Source: Pseudonocardia humida (GTDB lineage: Bacteria; Actinomycetota; Actinomycetes; Mycobacteriales; Pseudonocardiaceae). From it: 64,000 nucleotides of DNA. Location of the stretch: assembly GCF_023898865.1 (NCBI RefSeq), contig NZ_JAGSOV010000003.1, positions 44,744 through 108,743 on the forward strand, written 5' to 3'. Of this stretch, positions 53,046 through 61,718 are shown in pieces; the first letter of the stretch is position 1, and each line of letters starts with the position of its first letter. The notes under the pieces were generated by a model, which did no database searches, was not told the DNA's origin, and saw only the letters and a program-made list of their open reading frames with translations. A program made the position numbers and the translations under genes.

Positions 53046-53736
53046 TGGCGCCGGCCCGCAGGGCCAGCAGCACCAGCTGGGCCCGGTCGCCCGAGCCCAG
53101 CTTGCGCCCGATCCGGCCGAGGTGGCTCTTGATCGTCAGCGGGGACAGCCCGAGCTCCTCGGCGATCTCCCGGTTGGGGTGCCCGTTCGCGGCGAGCTGC
53201 AGGATCTCCTGCTCGCGGTGGGTCAGCGCGCGCGGCATCCCGCGCAGGTCGGGCACGTAGCGCACGCCCGGCGGGCGGGGGCCCGCCTCCGGTTCGTCGG
53301 CACCGTTCCAGGTGCGCGCGCCGGTGCCCGGGGCGGCCCCGTCGGCCGGGGCGGGGCCGGGCGCGGTCAGGACCCCGGTGGCCCCGGCCAGCAGCGCCGA
53401 GACGATCTGGCGGGTGCCGCCCCCCGGCATCACCACGACCACGCGGTACCAGCCCTGGCCGTCGAGCTCGGCGAGCAGGCTGCTGAACTCGGGGTCGCCG
53501 GGGTCGCAACCCAGCACGGCCAGGTCGCGCGCGCCCGGTGAGCGGGCGGCGGTGCGGGCCTCGGCGAGGTCGCCGACCTCCAGCACCTGGACCGCGCCGA
53601 ACTCGTGCAGCTGGGCGGTGACCAGGGCGCGCTGGGTCGGGTCGGGGTGCACCAGCAGGACCCGGCGCAGCACGAACGTCTCGGCACCCGCGGGCGGCGA
53701 GCCGCGTTCGACCCCGAGCCCCACCCCGGTCATCAT
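53038..53736 (-). CDS. LuxR-type regulator with degenerate receiver domain
   Basis: A 232-aa regulator. The receiver-like part (about 20-125) begins VLRRVLLVHPD but the phospho-acceptor position in DLAVLGCDPGD is Gly and no conserved Lys is seen, so phosphorylation is unlikely. The C-terminal LuxR HTH (about 160-225) is typical: LTHREQEILQLAANGHPNREIAEELGLS then VKSHL-like TIKSHLGRIGRKL. It starts within the stop of the small Cys protein gene (ATGA). Confidence 0.88.
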   Translation of the reverse strand: MMTGVGLGVERGSPPAGAETFVLRRVLLVHPDPTQRALVTAQLHEFGAVQVLEVGDLAEARTAARSPGARDLAVLGCDPGDPEFSSLLAELDGQGWYRVVVVMPGGGTRQIVSALLAGATGVLTAPGPAPADGAAPGTGARTWNGADEPEAGPRPPGVRYVPDLRGMPRALTHREQEILQLAANGHPNREIAEELGLSPLTIKSHLGRIGRKLGSGDRAQLVLLALRAGAIS

Positions 53737-53966
53737 GCGGCGCCGGCCGAGTGGCTGATCCGGGCCAGTTCGGCCATCCCGCGGATGACGCACGGCCACG
53801 GCTCGCTGGGCACCCCGGTCCCACCGGCGGTGCAGGCCCGGCAGCGGCCGGAGGCGTCGGGCACGTGGGCGTTGAGCAGGCGCAACCAGACCCCCACCAT
53901 CGGGGCCAGCTCGTCGGCGAAGGCACTGGCCCGCGGTCGCGAGCGCTTCTCTCCGCGTGGCACCAC
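53733..53966 (-). CDS. Small Cys-containing actinobacterial protein
   Basis: A 77-aa protein of unknown function: basic start, then LAPMVGVWLRLLNAHVPDASGRCRACTAGGTG and PWPCVIRGMAELAR. The CxxC plus a later Cys resemble small zinc-binding proteins common in Pseudonocardiaceae. GTG 53966 is one of three consecutive GTGs behind GGGGAG. It is coupled to the LuxR-type regulator. Confidence 0.65.
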   Translation of the reverse strand: MVPRGEKRSRPRASAFADELAPMVGVWLRLLNAHVPDASGRCRACTAGGTGVPSEPWPCVIRGMAELARISHSAGAA

Positions 53967-54042
53967 CACTGCTCCCCTTTCCGGCCGGGCCCGGTCGTCC
54001 GTGCGCCGAGCATGCCAACGTTCACGATCTCTGCACGAACGA

Positions 54043-54054
54043 ATGCATGTGCAT
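54043..54054. promoter_or_regulatory. Palindrome ATGCA-TG-TGCAT in divergent promoter region
   Basis: Perfect 5-bp arms in the relatively AT-rich 251-bp gap between the small Cys protein/LuxR pair and the leader ORF/PAS gene. A possible operator for either direction; no independent support. Confidence 0.25.
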
Positions 54055-54217
54055 CTGCACTCACCGCGCGCCAGAGCCACAACGTACGCCTGTTCGCGCA
54101 CCTGCTGAACCGATCACTAGTGCGTCCGAGTGAACAGCTTGTGCTCTGTATCGCGTCCCGTCACGGAGCGGATACGGTCGATCCCCTCCCCCACCACGCT
54201 CCGCCACAGGAGTTCCG

Positions 54218-54295
54218 ATGACCGTCCGCTCGACCGTGGCCGCGGTGACGCGCCGCCACGGCGACCAGACCACCGGCCCGGTGCCGCCCGCATGA
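54218..54295 (+). CDS. 25-codon leader ORF coupled to PAS regulator
   Basis: ATG 54218 has a strong ribosome-binding site (CAGGAG, 5 nt upstream). It encodes 25 residues beginning MTVRSTVAAVTRRHG and ends in TGA overlapping the PAS gene start (ATGA). The PAS gene has no ribosome-binding site of its own, so translation of this ORF probably delivers ribosomes to it. No attenuator codon run is visible. Confidence 0.6.
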   Translation: MTVRSTVAAVTRRHGDQTTGPVPPA

Positions 54296-55788
54296 CGACC
54301 GGGATCGACAACGGTCGCGGCACCGGTCGGGTCCGCACCACCGGCGGGGGCGCCGGCCCGTCCCGCGGGCTCGGCCCGGACGCCGCGGCCGCACTGGCCC
54401 GCGTGCTCGACACCGCCCCCCTGCTGGTGCTGGTCACCGACGCCGACCTGCGCATCACCTGGGCGGCGGGCGAGGCCACCGGCCACCCCGACGCCCGGAC
54501 GCTCATCGGTCGCAGCGCCGGGGAGGCGTTCGGGACCGACGACCCCGACCACCCGTGCATCGCGCCGCTGCGCATCGCGCTCGGCGGCGAGCAGGCCCGC
54601 GCGCAGTGCCGCCGTCCCGACGGCGCCCGGCTCGACCAGTGGACCGGCCCGCTGCGCGCGGACGGCGGCGAGCCCGGCGGCGCCGTCGCCCTCGTCCTGG
54701 ACGTCACCGACGCCGAGCGGGCCGGGCGGCGCGCCGAGGTCGCCGAGGAGAAGTTCCGCCGGCTCGTGGACAACTCCCCCGCCGTCATCGACGTGCGCGA
54801 CGCGGACGACCGCATCACCCAGGCCAACCCCGCGTTCCTGCGCACGTTCGGCGTGGGCCTGGCCGACGTCGTCGGCTACCGGCCGCGGCCCGACCTGCCC
54901 GGCGCCGACGACAGCGACGTCGCCGACCTGCTCGACACGGGCAGGCGGGTGCGCGAGTCCGGCGCGTCGCGCGTCTGGCAGGGCCGCATCCCCCACCCCG
55001 ACGGCCACCTCGTCGACCTGCACGGCCACGTGTTCGCGCTGCCCACCGAGGACGGCGGGCCCGGCGTGGGCGAGGTCTTCGTCGACGTCACCGCGCTGGA
55101 GCGGGCCCGCCGCGAGCTGGCCGACTCCGAGCAGCGCTTCCGGGCGCTGTTCAACGCCGCCGATATCGGGGTGCTGCTGCTCGCGCCGGACGCGCGCGTC
55201 GTCGACGCCAACCCGGCCGCCCTGCGGCTCACCGGGCGCACCCCGCAGCAGGTGCGCGGCCAGCCGATCGACATCGCGCTGACCGCCGCCGACGTGGAGC
55301 GCCACGACCCGCTGTGGGCCGAGCTCGTGGCCGGGCGGCGCAGCCGCTACGACCTGACCGTCACGGTGCGCAGCGCGGAGGGCCGCCAGCGCCCGGCCCG
55401 GCTGACCGTCACGCTGGTGCGCACCCGGGAGGGCGCCCCGGCGCTCGGGCTGGGGCTCGTCGCCCCCCTCGCCGCCGACGCCGAGACCGTCACGGTGCCC
55501 GCCCGCAGCATGCCCTCGGCCGGGGAGGCCGCCGTCCTGGAGCGGCTCGCGGCCGGCGCGAGCCTGCAGCAGATCGCCACCGACCTGGGCATGAGCCGGC
55601 GCGGGGTGGACTACCGGATCACCCGGCTGCGGCACAAGCTGCGCGCCGACGGCCCGGGTGGCGCCCCGGCCAACAGCGCGGCGCTCATCGCCCGGGCCTA
55701 CGCGCTGGGCATCCTGCACCCGGCGGTGTGGCCGCCGCGGGTGGCCGAGCCGCAGCAGCCCGACGAGCGCACCGAAGGCGCGGGCTGA
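54292..55788 (+). CDS. Triple-PAS regulator with C-terminal LuxR-like HTH
   Basis: A 498-aa cytoplasmic regulator. Three PAS-like domains lie at about 35-140, 145-260 (FRRLVDNSPAVIDVRDADDRITQANPAFL) and 270-385 (FRALFNAADIGVLLLAPDARVVDANPAAL). A C-terminal HTH (about 410-475; LERLAAGASLQQIATDLGMSRRGVDYRITRLRHKL) should bind DNA. No kinase or cyclase domain is present, so it couples a small-molecule or redox signal directly to transcription. Its ATG is in the ATGA overlap with the leader ORF. Confidence 0.88.
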   Translation: MTTGIDNGRGTGRVRTTGGGAGPSRGLGPDAAAALARVLDTAPLLVLVTDADLRITWAAGEATGHPDARTLIGRSAGEAFGTDDPDHPCIAPLRIALGGEQARAQCRRPDGARLDQWTGPLRADGGEPGGAVALVLDVTDAERAGRRAEVAEEKFRRLVDNSPAVIDVRDADDRITQANPAFLRTFGVGLADVVGYRPRPDLPGADDSDVADLLDTGRRVRESGASRVWQGRIPHPDGHLVDLHGHVFALPTEDGGPGVGEVFVDVTALERARRELADSEQRFRALFNAADIGVLLLAPDARVVDANPAALRLTGRTPQQVRGQPIDIALTAADVERHDPLWAELVAGRRSRYDLTVTVRSAEGRQRPARLTVTLVRTREGAPALGLGLVAPLAADAETVTVPARSMPSAGEAAVLERLAAGASLQQIATDLGMSRRGVDYRITRLRHKLRADGPGGAPANSAALIARAYALGILHPAVWPPRVAEPQQPDERTEGAG

Positions 55789-55800
55789 GCCGGCGGGCGC

Positions 55801-58209
55801 TCAGCCGGTGCGCCGCGGGGCGGGTGGCGGGGCGACCGTGCCCCAGCGCCCGCCCGCGCCGCGGACCGCGGCCCTCACGGGCGGGTGCAGCAGCTCGACC
55901 GCCCCGTTGCCGCTGCACCCATGCAGCCACCGGGCGAACTCCTCGGCCGGCGCCGGGCGCAGGTGCAGGTAGCCCTGGGCCGCGTGCGCCCCGACCGCGC
56001 GCAGGAAGCCCTGCTGCTCGACCCGCTCCACGCCCTCGGCGACGACGGTCAGACCCAGCCGCCCGGCGACCTCGATGATCGCCTCCACCACGGCCTCGTC
56101 GGCTGCCCGGCCCGGGCACCCGGCCAGGAACGAGCGGTCGATCTTGACGATGTCCAGCGGCAGCGTGCGCAGGGTGCTCAGCGCCGAGTAGCCGGTGCCG
56201 AAGTCGTCGATCGCGATGGCCGCGCCCAGCTCGATGAGCCGGTCGAGGGCGTCCTCGATGGCAGGCGAGTCGAGCACCATGCTCTCGGTCACCTCCAGCA
56301 CCAGCCGCCCCGGCGCCAGCGCGAAGTCGGCGATGCAGGAGCGCACGGCGTCCAGGAACGGCGCCTCGGTCAGCTGCGCGGCCGAGACGTTCACGTGCAG
56401 GGCCAGCGGGCCGCCCGGACCGCTCCACCCCGCCGCCTCCGCGCACGCCCGGCGCAGCACGTGCGCCCCGATGCCGACGATCGCCCCGCTGCGCTCCGCG
56501 GCCGGCACGAACTCCCCCGGCGGCAGCAGGCCCCGGGTGGGGTGCCGCCAGCGCACCAGGGCCTCCACCGCCACCGGGTGCCCCCGGGAGACCGACACGA
56601 TCGGCTGGTAGTGCACCTCGAGCTGGCCGGCGTCGGCCGCCGCGGCCAGCTCGGCCTCGAAGTCGGCGCGGTCGTCGTCGCCGAGCAGGCCGGCGTCGAA
56701 GACGCGCACCCGGTTCTTCCCGGCGGCCTTGGCCGCGTACATCGCGGCGTCGGCGTGGCGCAGCAGCTCGTCGGGCGAGACGCCCGCGGTCGCGAAGGCC
56801 AGCCCGATGCTCACCCCGACGTGCACCAGCCGCCCGTTGACCGACACCGGCGCGGCCAGCAGCCGGACCAGCTGCTGGGCGACCGCGAGCGCGGTGTCGT
56901 CGGAGTCGGGCAGCAGCACGGCGAACTCGTCGCCGCCGAGGCGGGCGCACAGGTCCTGCGGGCGCACCGCCCGGCCGAGCCGCGTGGCGACGTGGCGCAG
57001 CAGCTCGTCGCCCGCGGCGTGGCCCAGGCCGTCGTTGACGACCTTGAAGTCGTCGAGGTCGAGGAACAGCAGCGCGAAGCGCCGGTCGGGGGCGTCGCGC
57101 TGGGCCGCCAGCGCGGCGGTGAACGCCGAGCGGTTGGCCAACCCGGTCAGCGGGTCGACCAGCGCCTGCGCGGTGAGGTCGCGGTGGGCCTCGCTGGTGC
57201 GCAGGGCCAGCGCGATCTGGTTGCCCACCGACCGCACCGCCACGACCGCGTCACCCGGGACCCTGTCCGCCGACCCCATCGCGAACCAGCGGTCGGGACC
57301 GCCGGCCACCGGCATGAACAGCCACTGACCCGCGAAGCCGACCAGCCGCGCCATCGCGGCGTCGTCGGCGCAGGGCGCGACCTCGTTCAGCGCCACCCCC
57401 GCGGGCAGCACCGACCGCGGCAGCAGGCCGGCCTCCTCGCCGCAGGGCCCCGAGCGCGCCAGCACCCGCAGCCCGCCCGGCTCGCCGCGCATCAGCATCG
57501 CGCACAGCCCCGGCGTCGCCGCGCAGATGGCCGTGACGACGCGGCGGGCCTCGCGGTCGATCGCCACGCCGTCGGTCGGCCCGATCAGCCGCCTGCCCAG
57601 CTCCACCAGCGCGGCGTCGCGCTGCTGGGCCTGGTCCCTGGCGAACAGGCTGCGCGCCAGCGACCGCGCCACCAGCATGGTGAAGCACAGGGCCGGGATC
57701 GGCAGGGCCATGCTCAGCGCCTCGGCCGCGGCGTCGCCGCCGTAGAGGTCGGCCCACAGCGGGACCGCGGCCAGCACGCCGGCCGGGACCAGCGCGCAGT
57801 ACAGCACGGCCCGCAGTGCCGTCCCGTAGAGCGCCCGCAGCCAGACCGCGGCGAAGGTGAAGATCCACACGGCCGTCGGGTTCGGGAACACCGCGGCGAT
57901 CGCCGTCAGCGCCCCGGCCTCCAGCACGTCGAGCGGGAGCGCGTCGTGGCGGGTGCGGTAGCGCCGCACCCACGCCCCGATGAGGACGACGACGGCCACC
58001 GCGACCACGGCGAGCCCGTCGGGGTCCATCGTCAGCACGGGCTTGGGCAGTGTGGACAGCAACGAGAGCACCGCGCTCAGCGTGAACAGCCACCGGGCCT
58101 GCTCGACCAGGCCGCGCGGGCGGCGCAGCGCGGCCCAGACGCGCGCGGGCCCCACCGGTCGCGCGCACGCGGCGGTCGGGCCGTCGTCCGGCGAGCCGTC
58201 GAGTCCCAC
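55801..58209 (-). CDS. Membrane GGDEF-EAL protein, both domains intact
   Basis: An 802-aa c-di-GMP turnover protein. Helices at about 35-180, a GAF-like region about 195-325, GGDEF about 335-500 (DPLTGLANR, RLGGDEFAVLL) and EAL about 510-760. EAL retains EALVRW, HVNVSA, LEVTES, DDFGTGYSALS, VKIDRSF and VAEGVE, so phosphodiesterase activity is expected as well as cyclase activity. GTG 58209 has GAGAGG 6 nt upstream; GTG 58254 has none. The 3' end converges with the PAS gene 12 bp away. Confidence 0.93.
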   Translation of the reverse strand: MGLDGSPDDGPTAACARPVGPARVWAALRRPRGLVEQARWLFTLSAVLSLLSTLPKPVLTMDPDGLAVVAVAVVVLIGAWVRRYRTRHDALPLDVLEAGALTAIAAVFPNPTAVWIFTFAAVWLRALYGTALRAVLYCALVPAGVLAAVPLWADLYGGDAAAEALSMALPIPALCFTMLVARSLARSLFARDQAQQRDAALVELGRRLIGPTDGVAIDREARRVVTAICAATPGLCAMLMRGEPGGLRVLARSGPCGEEAGLLPRSVLPAGVALNEVAPCADDAAMARLVGFAGQWLFMPVAGGPDRWFAMGSADRVPGDAVVAVRSVGNQIALALRTSEAHRDLTAQALVDPLTGLANRSAFTAALAAQRDAPDRRFALLFLDLDDFKVVNDGLGHAAGDELLRHVATRLGRAVRPQDLCARLGGDEFAVLLPDSDDTALAVAQQLVRLLAAPVSVNGRLVHVGVSIGLAFATAGVSPDELLRHADAAMYAAKAAGKNRVRVFDAGLLGDDDRADFEAELAAAADAGQLEVHYQPIVSVSRGHPVAVEALVRWRHPTRGLLPPGEFVPAAERSGAIVGIGAHVLRRACAEAAGWSGPGGPLALHVNVSAAQLTEAPFLDAVRSCIADFALAPGRLVLEVTESMVLDSPAIEDALDRLIELGAAIAIDDFGTGYSALSTLRTLPLDIVKIDRSFLAGCPGRAADEAVVEAIIEVAGRLGLTVVAEGVERVEQQGFLRAVGAHAAQGYLHLRPAPAEEFARWLHGCSGNGAVELLHPPVRAAVRGAGGRWGTVAPPPAPRRTG

Positions 58210-58630
58210 TCCCAGCCTCTCCCGTCCCCGGCCACCCGGAGCTGACCGAGCCACTCAGAGCGGCACGTGCACTAGACCGATCGGACGCCGAGCACCCGCA
58301 TCACAGTCCCCGACACCGTCCGCCCATTCGGGCAGGCAGAGTAGCCCTGCTCACCCTCCGTGGTCGCAGCGGTGCAGATCACGGTGCCGATGCGGCTGTA
58401 ACGCCGCACGGTTTACGGACAATTTGACTACTGTAGTACACCCGAACAGAGTAATGCACCAGTTGACGGGGCGCCTACCGGTCGTCCGCCTGCGCCGAGA
58501 CGCTGTCTGCGCTGAACGGGTGAGTAGCGACGAACGGACGAATGACATCTGGCGGTGACCGCTCCAACACAAGTAGTAAGTGAGCCGCCACCGCCCGCTG
58601 AACGCACGTCTCGGAGAGGGGTCACCGACC
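58210..58630. promoter_or_regulatory. Divergent promoter region between GGDEF-EAL gene and repeat protein
   Basis: No gene is evident. The segment 58395-58460 is unusually AT-rich for this genome. It contains TTGACT (58424-58429), a -35 match, inside the palindrome-bearing sequence ACTAC-T-GTAGT (58427-58437), then TAATGC (58452-58457). A TAACGC motif is at 58399-58404. The palindrome overlapping the -35 could be an operator. Confidence 0.4.
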
Positions 58631-60226
58631 GTGGACATGTCCGATCGTCGTCGATCCGCCGCCCACCACGGCCAGACCCACCCGGTGACGGTCCACGAGC
58701 TGATCGCCCGCTACCGACCGGCCGCCCCGCCCGGGCCGCCCTGCCCCGCCGCCCCCGTCTCGGTGGGCGCGCTGCTGCGCCGCGAAGGACGGGCGCGGCG
58801 CGCGGCCGACCGGCCGCTGCTCCCGCGCGGCCACTCCCGCCCGGTGCCGGTCCCCGCCGCCCCCACCCCCGGCGGCACGCGGTTCCGGCGGGCCACCGGG
58901 GCCGCCGGGGTGCTGTTCACCGCGACCGCCGTGCTCGGCCCGGCCGTGCTCAGCGACCTGCAGCACCTGCGCCCGGACATCGAGGCGCGCGACACCGCCC
59001 CCGCCGTCCCCTCCGGGGCGGGGACCGCACCACCGACGGGGGCCGACGCGCTCCGCGGGACCGCGGTGGAGCCCCCGATCGCGCTGGCCGCCGCCGTGGT
59101 GGCGCCCCTCGCCCTGCCCGCTCAGCGCTCGGCCGCCGACCTCCCGGTGGCCGGCGGTCGGGCGCTCGCCGCGCTGGCCACGACTCCCGCCGCGGCCGGC
59201 GGAGGGCTCGGGGCGGTGCCGCGTCCGGCCGCGGAGGTCCCCGCACTGGCCGCCATCCCGCTCCCGCGCGGTGCCGGCGCCGTCGACCTGCCGGCCGCGG
59301 ACCCGGGTCGCCCGGTCGGTGCGGTCGCCGTCGACGTGCTCGGGCCGCCCGGTCCGTCCGGACCCGGGGCGGCCCCGAGCGCGCCCGCGCCGGCCCCCGC
59401 ACCAGGACCCGCACCGGGACTCGGCGGGGTTCCCGGGCCGGATCCCGGCACCGGCCCGGGCGCCGGACCCGGCGCACCGGGTGGCCCCGCCCCGGAGTCG
59501 CCGCCGACCGGGCCGCCGACCGGGCCGCCCACCGCGCCGCCGGCTACGCCACCGACGGGCCCGCCGAGCACCCCGCAGGGCCCCGGCACCCCGCAGGGCC
59601 CCGGCACCCCGTCGACGCCGGGCGCCCCTCAGGAGGGGAACCCGGTGCGCGACGTGCTCGGCGGCGTCGCGACGACCGTCGCCGCGCCCGTCGGCGAGGT
59701 CGCCCGCCCCGTCGGCGATGTCCTCGACGCCGGGACCGGGCTCGTCTCCGACGCCGTGGTGGAGCCCGCCGCGCAGGCCCTGCGACCGGTCACCGAGCCG
59801 GTGGCCGCCGCGACCGGCGCCGTCGCCACCGCGGTCGTCGCCCCCGTGGCCGAGCCGGCCGGCGAGCTCGTCGGCGGGGCCACGCGAGCGGTCGTCGCAC
59901 CGGCCGCCCAGGCCCTGGCCCCGGTGACCGAGCCGGTGGCCGCCGTGGCCGAAACGACCGCCGAGACGGTCGTCGAGCCCGTCGCGCAGCCGCTCGCGGC
60001 CGCGGCGCGACCCGTGGTGGAACCGGCCGGTGAGCTCGTGGCCATCGCGACCGAACCGGTGACCCCGGTGGTCGAGCCGGTCACCTCGGCGCTGCGGCCC
60101 GTCACCGAACCGGTCGCGGAGGCGGCCGAGACCGCCGCCGCACCCGTCGCGCCGCTGGTCGCCCCGGTGGCCCGAGCCGTGGAGCCGGTGACCGCACCGG
60201 TCACCGGGCTGCTCGGGCTGGGCTGA
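58631..60226 (+). CDS. Membrane-anchored or secreted Pro-rich and PVTEPV-repeat protein
   Basis: A 531-aa protein of unknown function. The cytoplasmic N-terminus has VTVHELIARYRP and VSVGALLRREGRA, short motifs recurring in Pseudonocardiaceae membrane proteins. One hydrophobic helix at about 87-105 (ATGAAGVLFTATAVLGPAVL) is the anchor or signal. Then come an Ala/Pro-rich part, a PPTGPP/TPQGPG tract (about 280-340), and an extended hydrophobic repeat region (340-531) of PVTEPVAE / VVEPAGELV units. Such repeats suggest a cell-surface or wall-spanning fibre. GTG 58631 or ATG 58637 could start it. Confidence 0.7.
   Translation: MDMSDRRRSAAHHGQTHPVTVHELIARYRPAAPPGPPCPAAPVSVGALLRREGRARRAADRPLLPRGHSRPVPVPAAPTPGGTRFRRATGAAGVLFTATAVLGPAVLSDLQHLRPDIEARDTAPAVPSGAGTAPPTGADALRGTAVEPPIALAAAVVAPLALPAQRSAADLPVAGGRALAALATTPAAAGGGLGAVPRPAAEVPALAAIPLPRGAGAVDLPAADPGRPVGAVAVDVLGPPGPSGPGAAPSAPAPAPAPGPAPGLGGVPGPDPGTGPGAGPGAPGGPAPESPPTGPPTGPPTAPPATPPTGPPSTPQGPGTPQGPGTPSTPGAPQEGNPVRDVLGGVATTVAAPVGEVARPVGDVLDAGTGLVSDAVVEPAAQALRPVTEPVAAATGAVATAVVAPVAEPAGELVGGATRAVVAPAAQALAPVTEPVAAVAETTAETVVEPVAQPLAAAARPVVEPAGELVAIATEPVTPVVEPVTSALRPVTEPVAEAAETAAAPVAPLVAPVARAVEPVTAPVTGLLGLG
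59500..59625 (+). repeat. Pro-rich coding repeats (PPTG and PQGPGT units)
   Basis: Direct repeats ccgaccgggccg and ccgcagggccccggcacc encode PTGPPTGPP and TPQGPGTPQGPG in the spacer of the repeat protein. Confidence 0.65.
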
Positions 60227-60242
60227 GCCGAGCCGGCGGGCG

Positions 60243-61235
60243 TCAGGCGCTCTCGCGCAGCACCAGCTCCGAGGGCAGCAGCGTGCGCGGCGCCATCGCG
60301 CCCGGCGACCCGAGCAGCGCCTCGACGGCGGCGGCGTAGATCCGCTCGACGGGGTGGCTGGCCGTGGTCAGCGACAGCGGGCCCAGCGCGGCCGCCGGCA
60401 CGTCGTCGAACCCGGCCACGGCCACGTCGCCGGGCACGCGCACGCCCAGCGAGCGCAGCGTGGCCATGGCGCCGAAGGCCACCTCGTCGCAGGCGGCGAA
60501 GATCGCGTCGGTGTCCGGCCAGCGGGCCATCACCTCGGCCGCGCCCCGGCGGCCGCTGTCGAGGTCGAACCCGCCGGCGACCAACCGCTCGGGGCGCCCT
60601 TCCCCGGCCATCACGTGCCGGTAGGCCAGGGTCAACCGGCGCGCGCAGGGCAGCCAGGCCGGCGGCTGGATCATCGCCACCCGCCTGCGCCCGGAGGCGC
60701 ACATGTGGCGCAGCACGGCCGTGGAGCCGGCCAGGCTGTCGACGTCGACCGAGGGCATGTCGCCGCCGCCGATGCCGATGGAGACCACCCGCCCGCGCAG
60801 GTCGGCCGGCATCGACTCGAGCACCGGCCAGGTCGTGTTGACCAGAACCACGCCGTGCACGCCGCGTTCGGCGGCGAGCCCGGGCAGCAGCCCCCGGTCG
60901 TGCACGGGCGCCCACCGCAGCGACACCCCCACGCCGTGCCGGTCGGCCGCCGAGGCGGCCGCGCTGAGCGCCCGGCCGACGTACTCGCAGTTCTCGATCG
61001 CCGCGCGGGACTCGCCGAGCACGGCGATCACCACCCGCGTACCGGCTCCACCGGCCAGCGCGCGGGCCGTCGGGTCGGGGCGGAAGCCCATGCCCTCCGC
61101 GACCGCCCGCACCCTGGCCCGGGCCGGTGTCGAGCCCGGCCCGTCCTCCAGGAGCGCGCGCGACGCGGTGGCCCGCGACACCCCCGCCGCCCGGGCCACG
61201 TCCTCCAGTGTCACCGCGGTGCGCCGCCGCTCCAT
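60243..61235 (-). CDS. LacI family transcriptional regulator
   Basis: A 330-aa repressor. HTH at about 8-30 (VTLEDVARAAGVSRATASRAL) and hinge near 50-60 are standard. The PBP-like sensor domain has VVIAVLGESRAAIENCEYVGRAL and IFAACDEVAFGAMATLRSLGVRVPGDVAVAGFDD. It is divergent from the GH13 gene and probably controls a disaccharide or trehalose-related function there. The 3' end converges with the repeat protein with 16 bp between. Confidence 0.93.
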   Translation of the reverse strand: MERRRTAVTLEDVARAAGVSRATASRALLEDGPGSTPARARVRAVAEGMGFRPDPTARALAGGAGTRVVIAVLGESRAAIENCEYVGRALSAAASAADRHGVGVSLRWAPVHDRGLLPGLAAERGVHGVVLVNTTWPVLESMPADLRGRVVSIGIGGGDMPSVDVDSLAGSTAVLRHMCASGRRRVAMIQPPAWLPCARRLTLAYRHVMAGEGRPERLVAGGFDLDSGRRGAAEVMARWPDTDAIFAACDEVAFGAMATLRSLGVRVPGDVAVAGFDDVPAAALGPLSLTTASHPVERIYAAAVEALLGSPGAMAPRTLLPSELVLRESA

Positions 61236-61718
61236 CCCCGCCCCCGATCGGAGCCGGCACCCCCTCCGACCCCCGCGCCAGTCCTACCACGCGACCCCGA
61301 CCCCGCCGCGACCCGATACCGCGCAGACCCAGACAGCGCAACGACGCCGCCCACGGGCGGGTGCGCCCACCACGGCGGACGGTCCTCCCTCCGCGCCGAC
61401 CGGCGGGACCGCGCGGGGGACGGCCGACCACCGGCTGACCGGCGCCCGCGGCCGACCGCTCCCCCGCGGTCCGGCCGCCCCGCGGGCGCGTAGCAGGCGC
61501 GCGCCGACCCGGTCGGGCGACCACCGGGCGCGGCGCCTGACCCCCTGCCGACGACGCGCACACGGACGGCGGGTCGACGGCGAACGGGCGTCCGGACCGG
61601 GAAATGATGATCGGCGAAATCCCGGTGGCGCCGACGGTGCCGCCACCCACCCACGTGCCGCCCCGGACCCCCCGCCGTCCGGTCGCGCCCGCACGGCGTT
61701 TCTCGCACGGAGTAAGAC
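61236..61718. promoter_or_regulatory. Divergent promoter region between lacI-type and GH13 genes
   Basis: No gene is supported in these 483 bp. A hairpin-forming repeat GGTGGCG (61624-61630) / CGCCACC (61641-61647) lies about 72 bp upstream of the GH13 start, next to an AT-richer patch (about 61600-61622) that may hold the promoter. Confidence 0.35.

Noticed and set aside
55885..58245. 786-codon plus-strand frame opposite the GGDEF-EAL gene
   Set aside because: Antisense to a fully conserved two-domain enzyme; no domain of its own.
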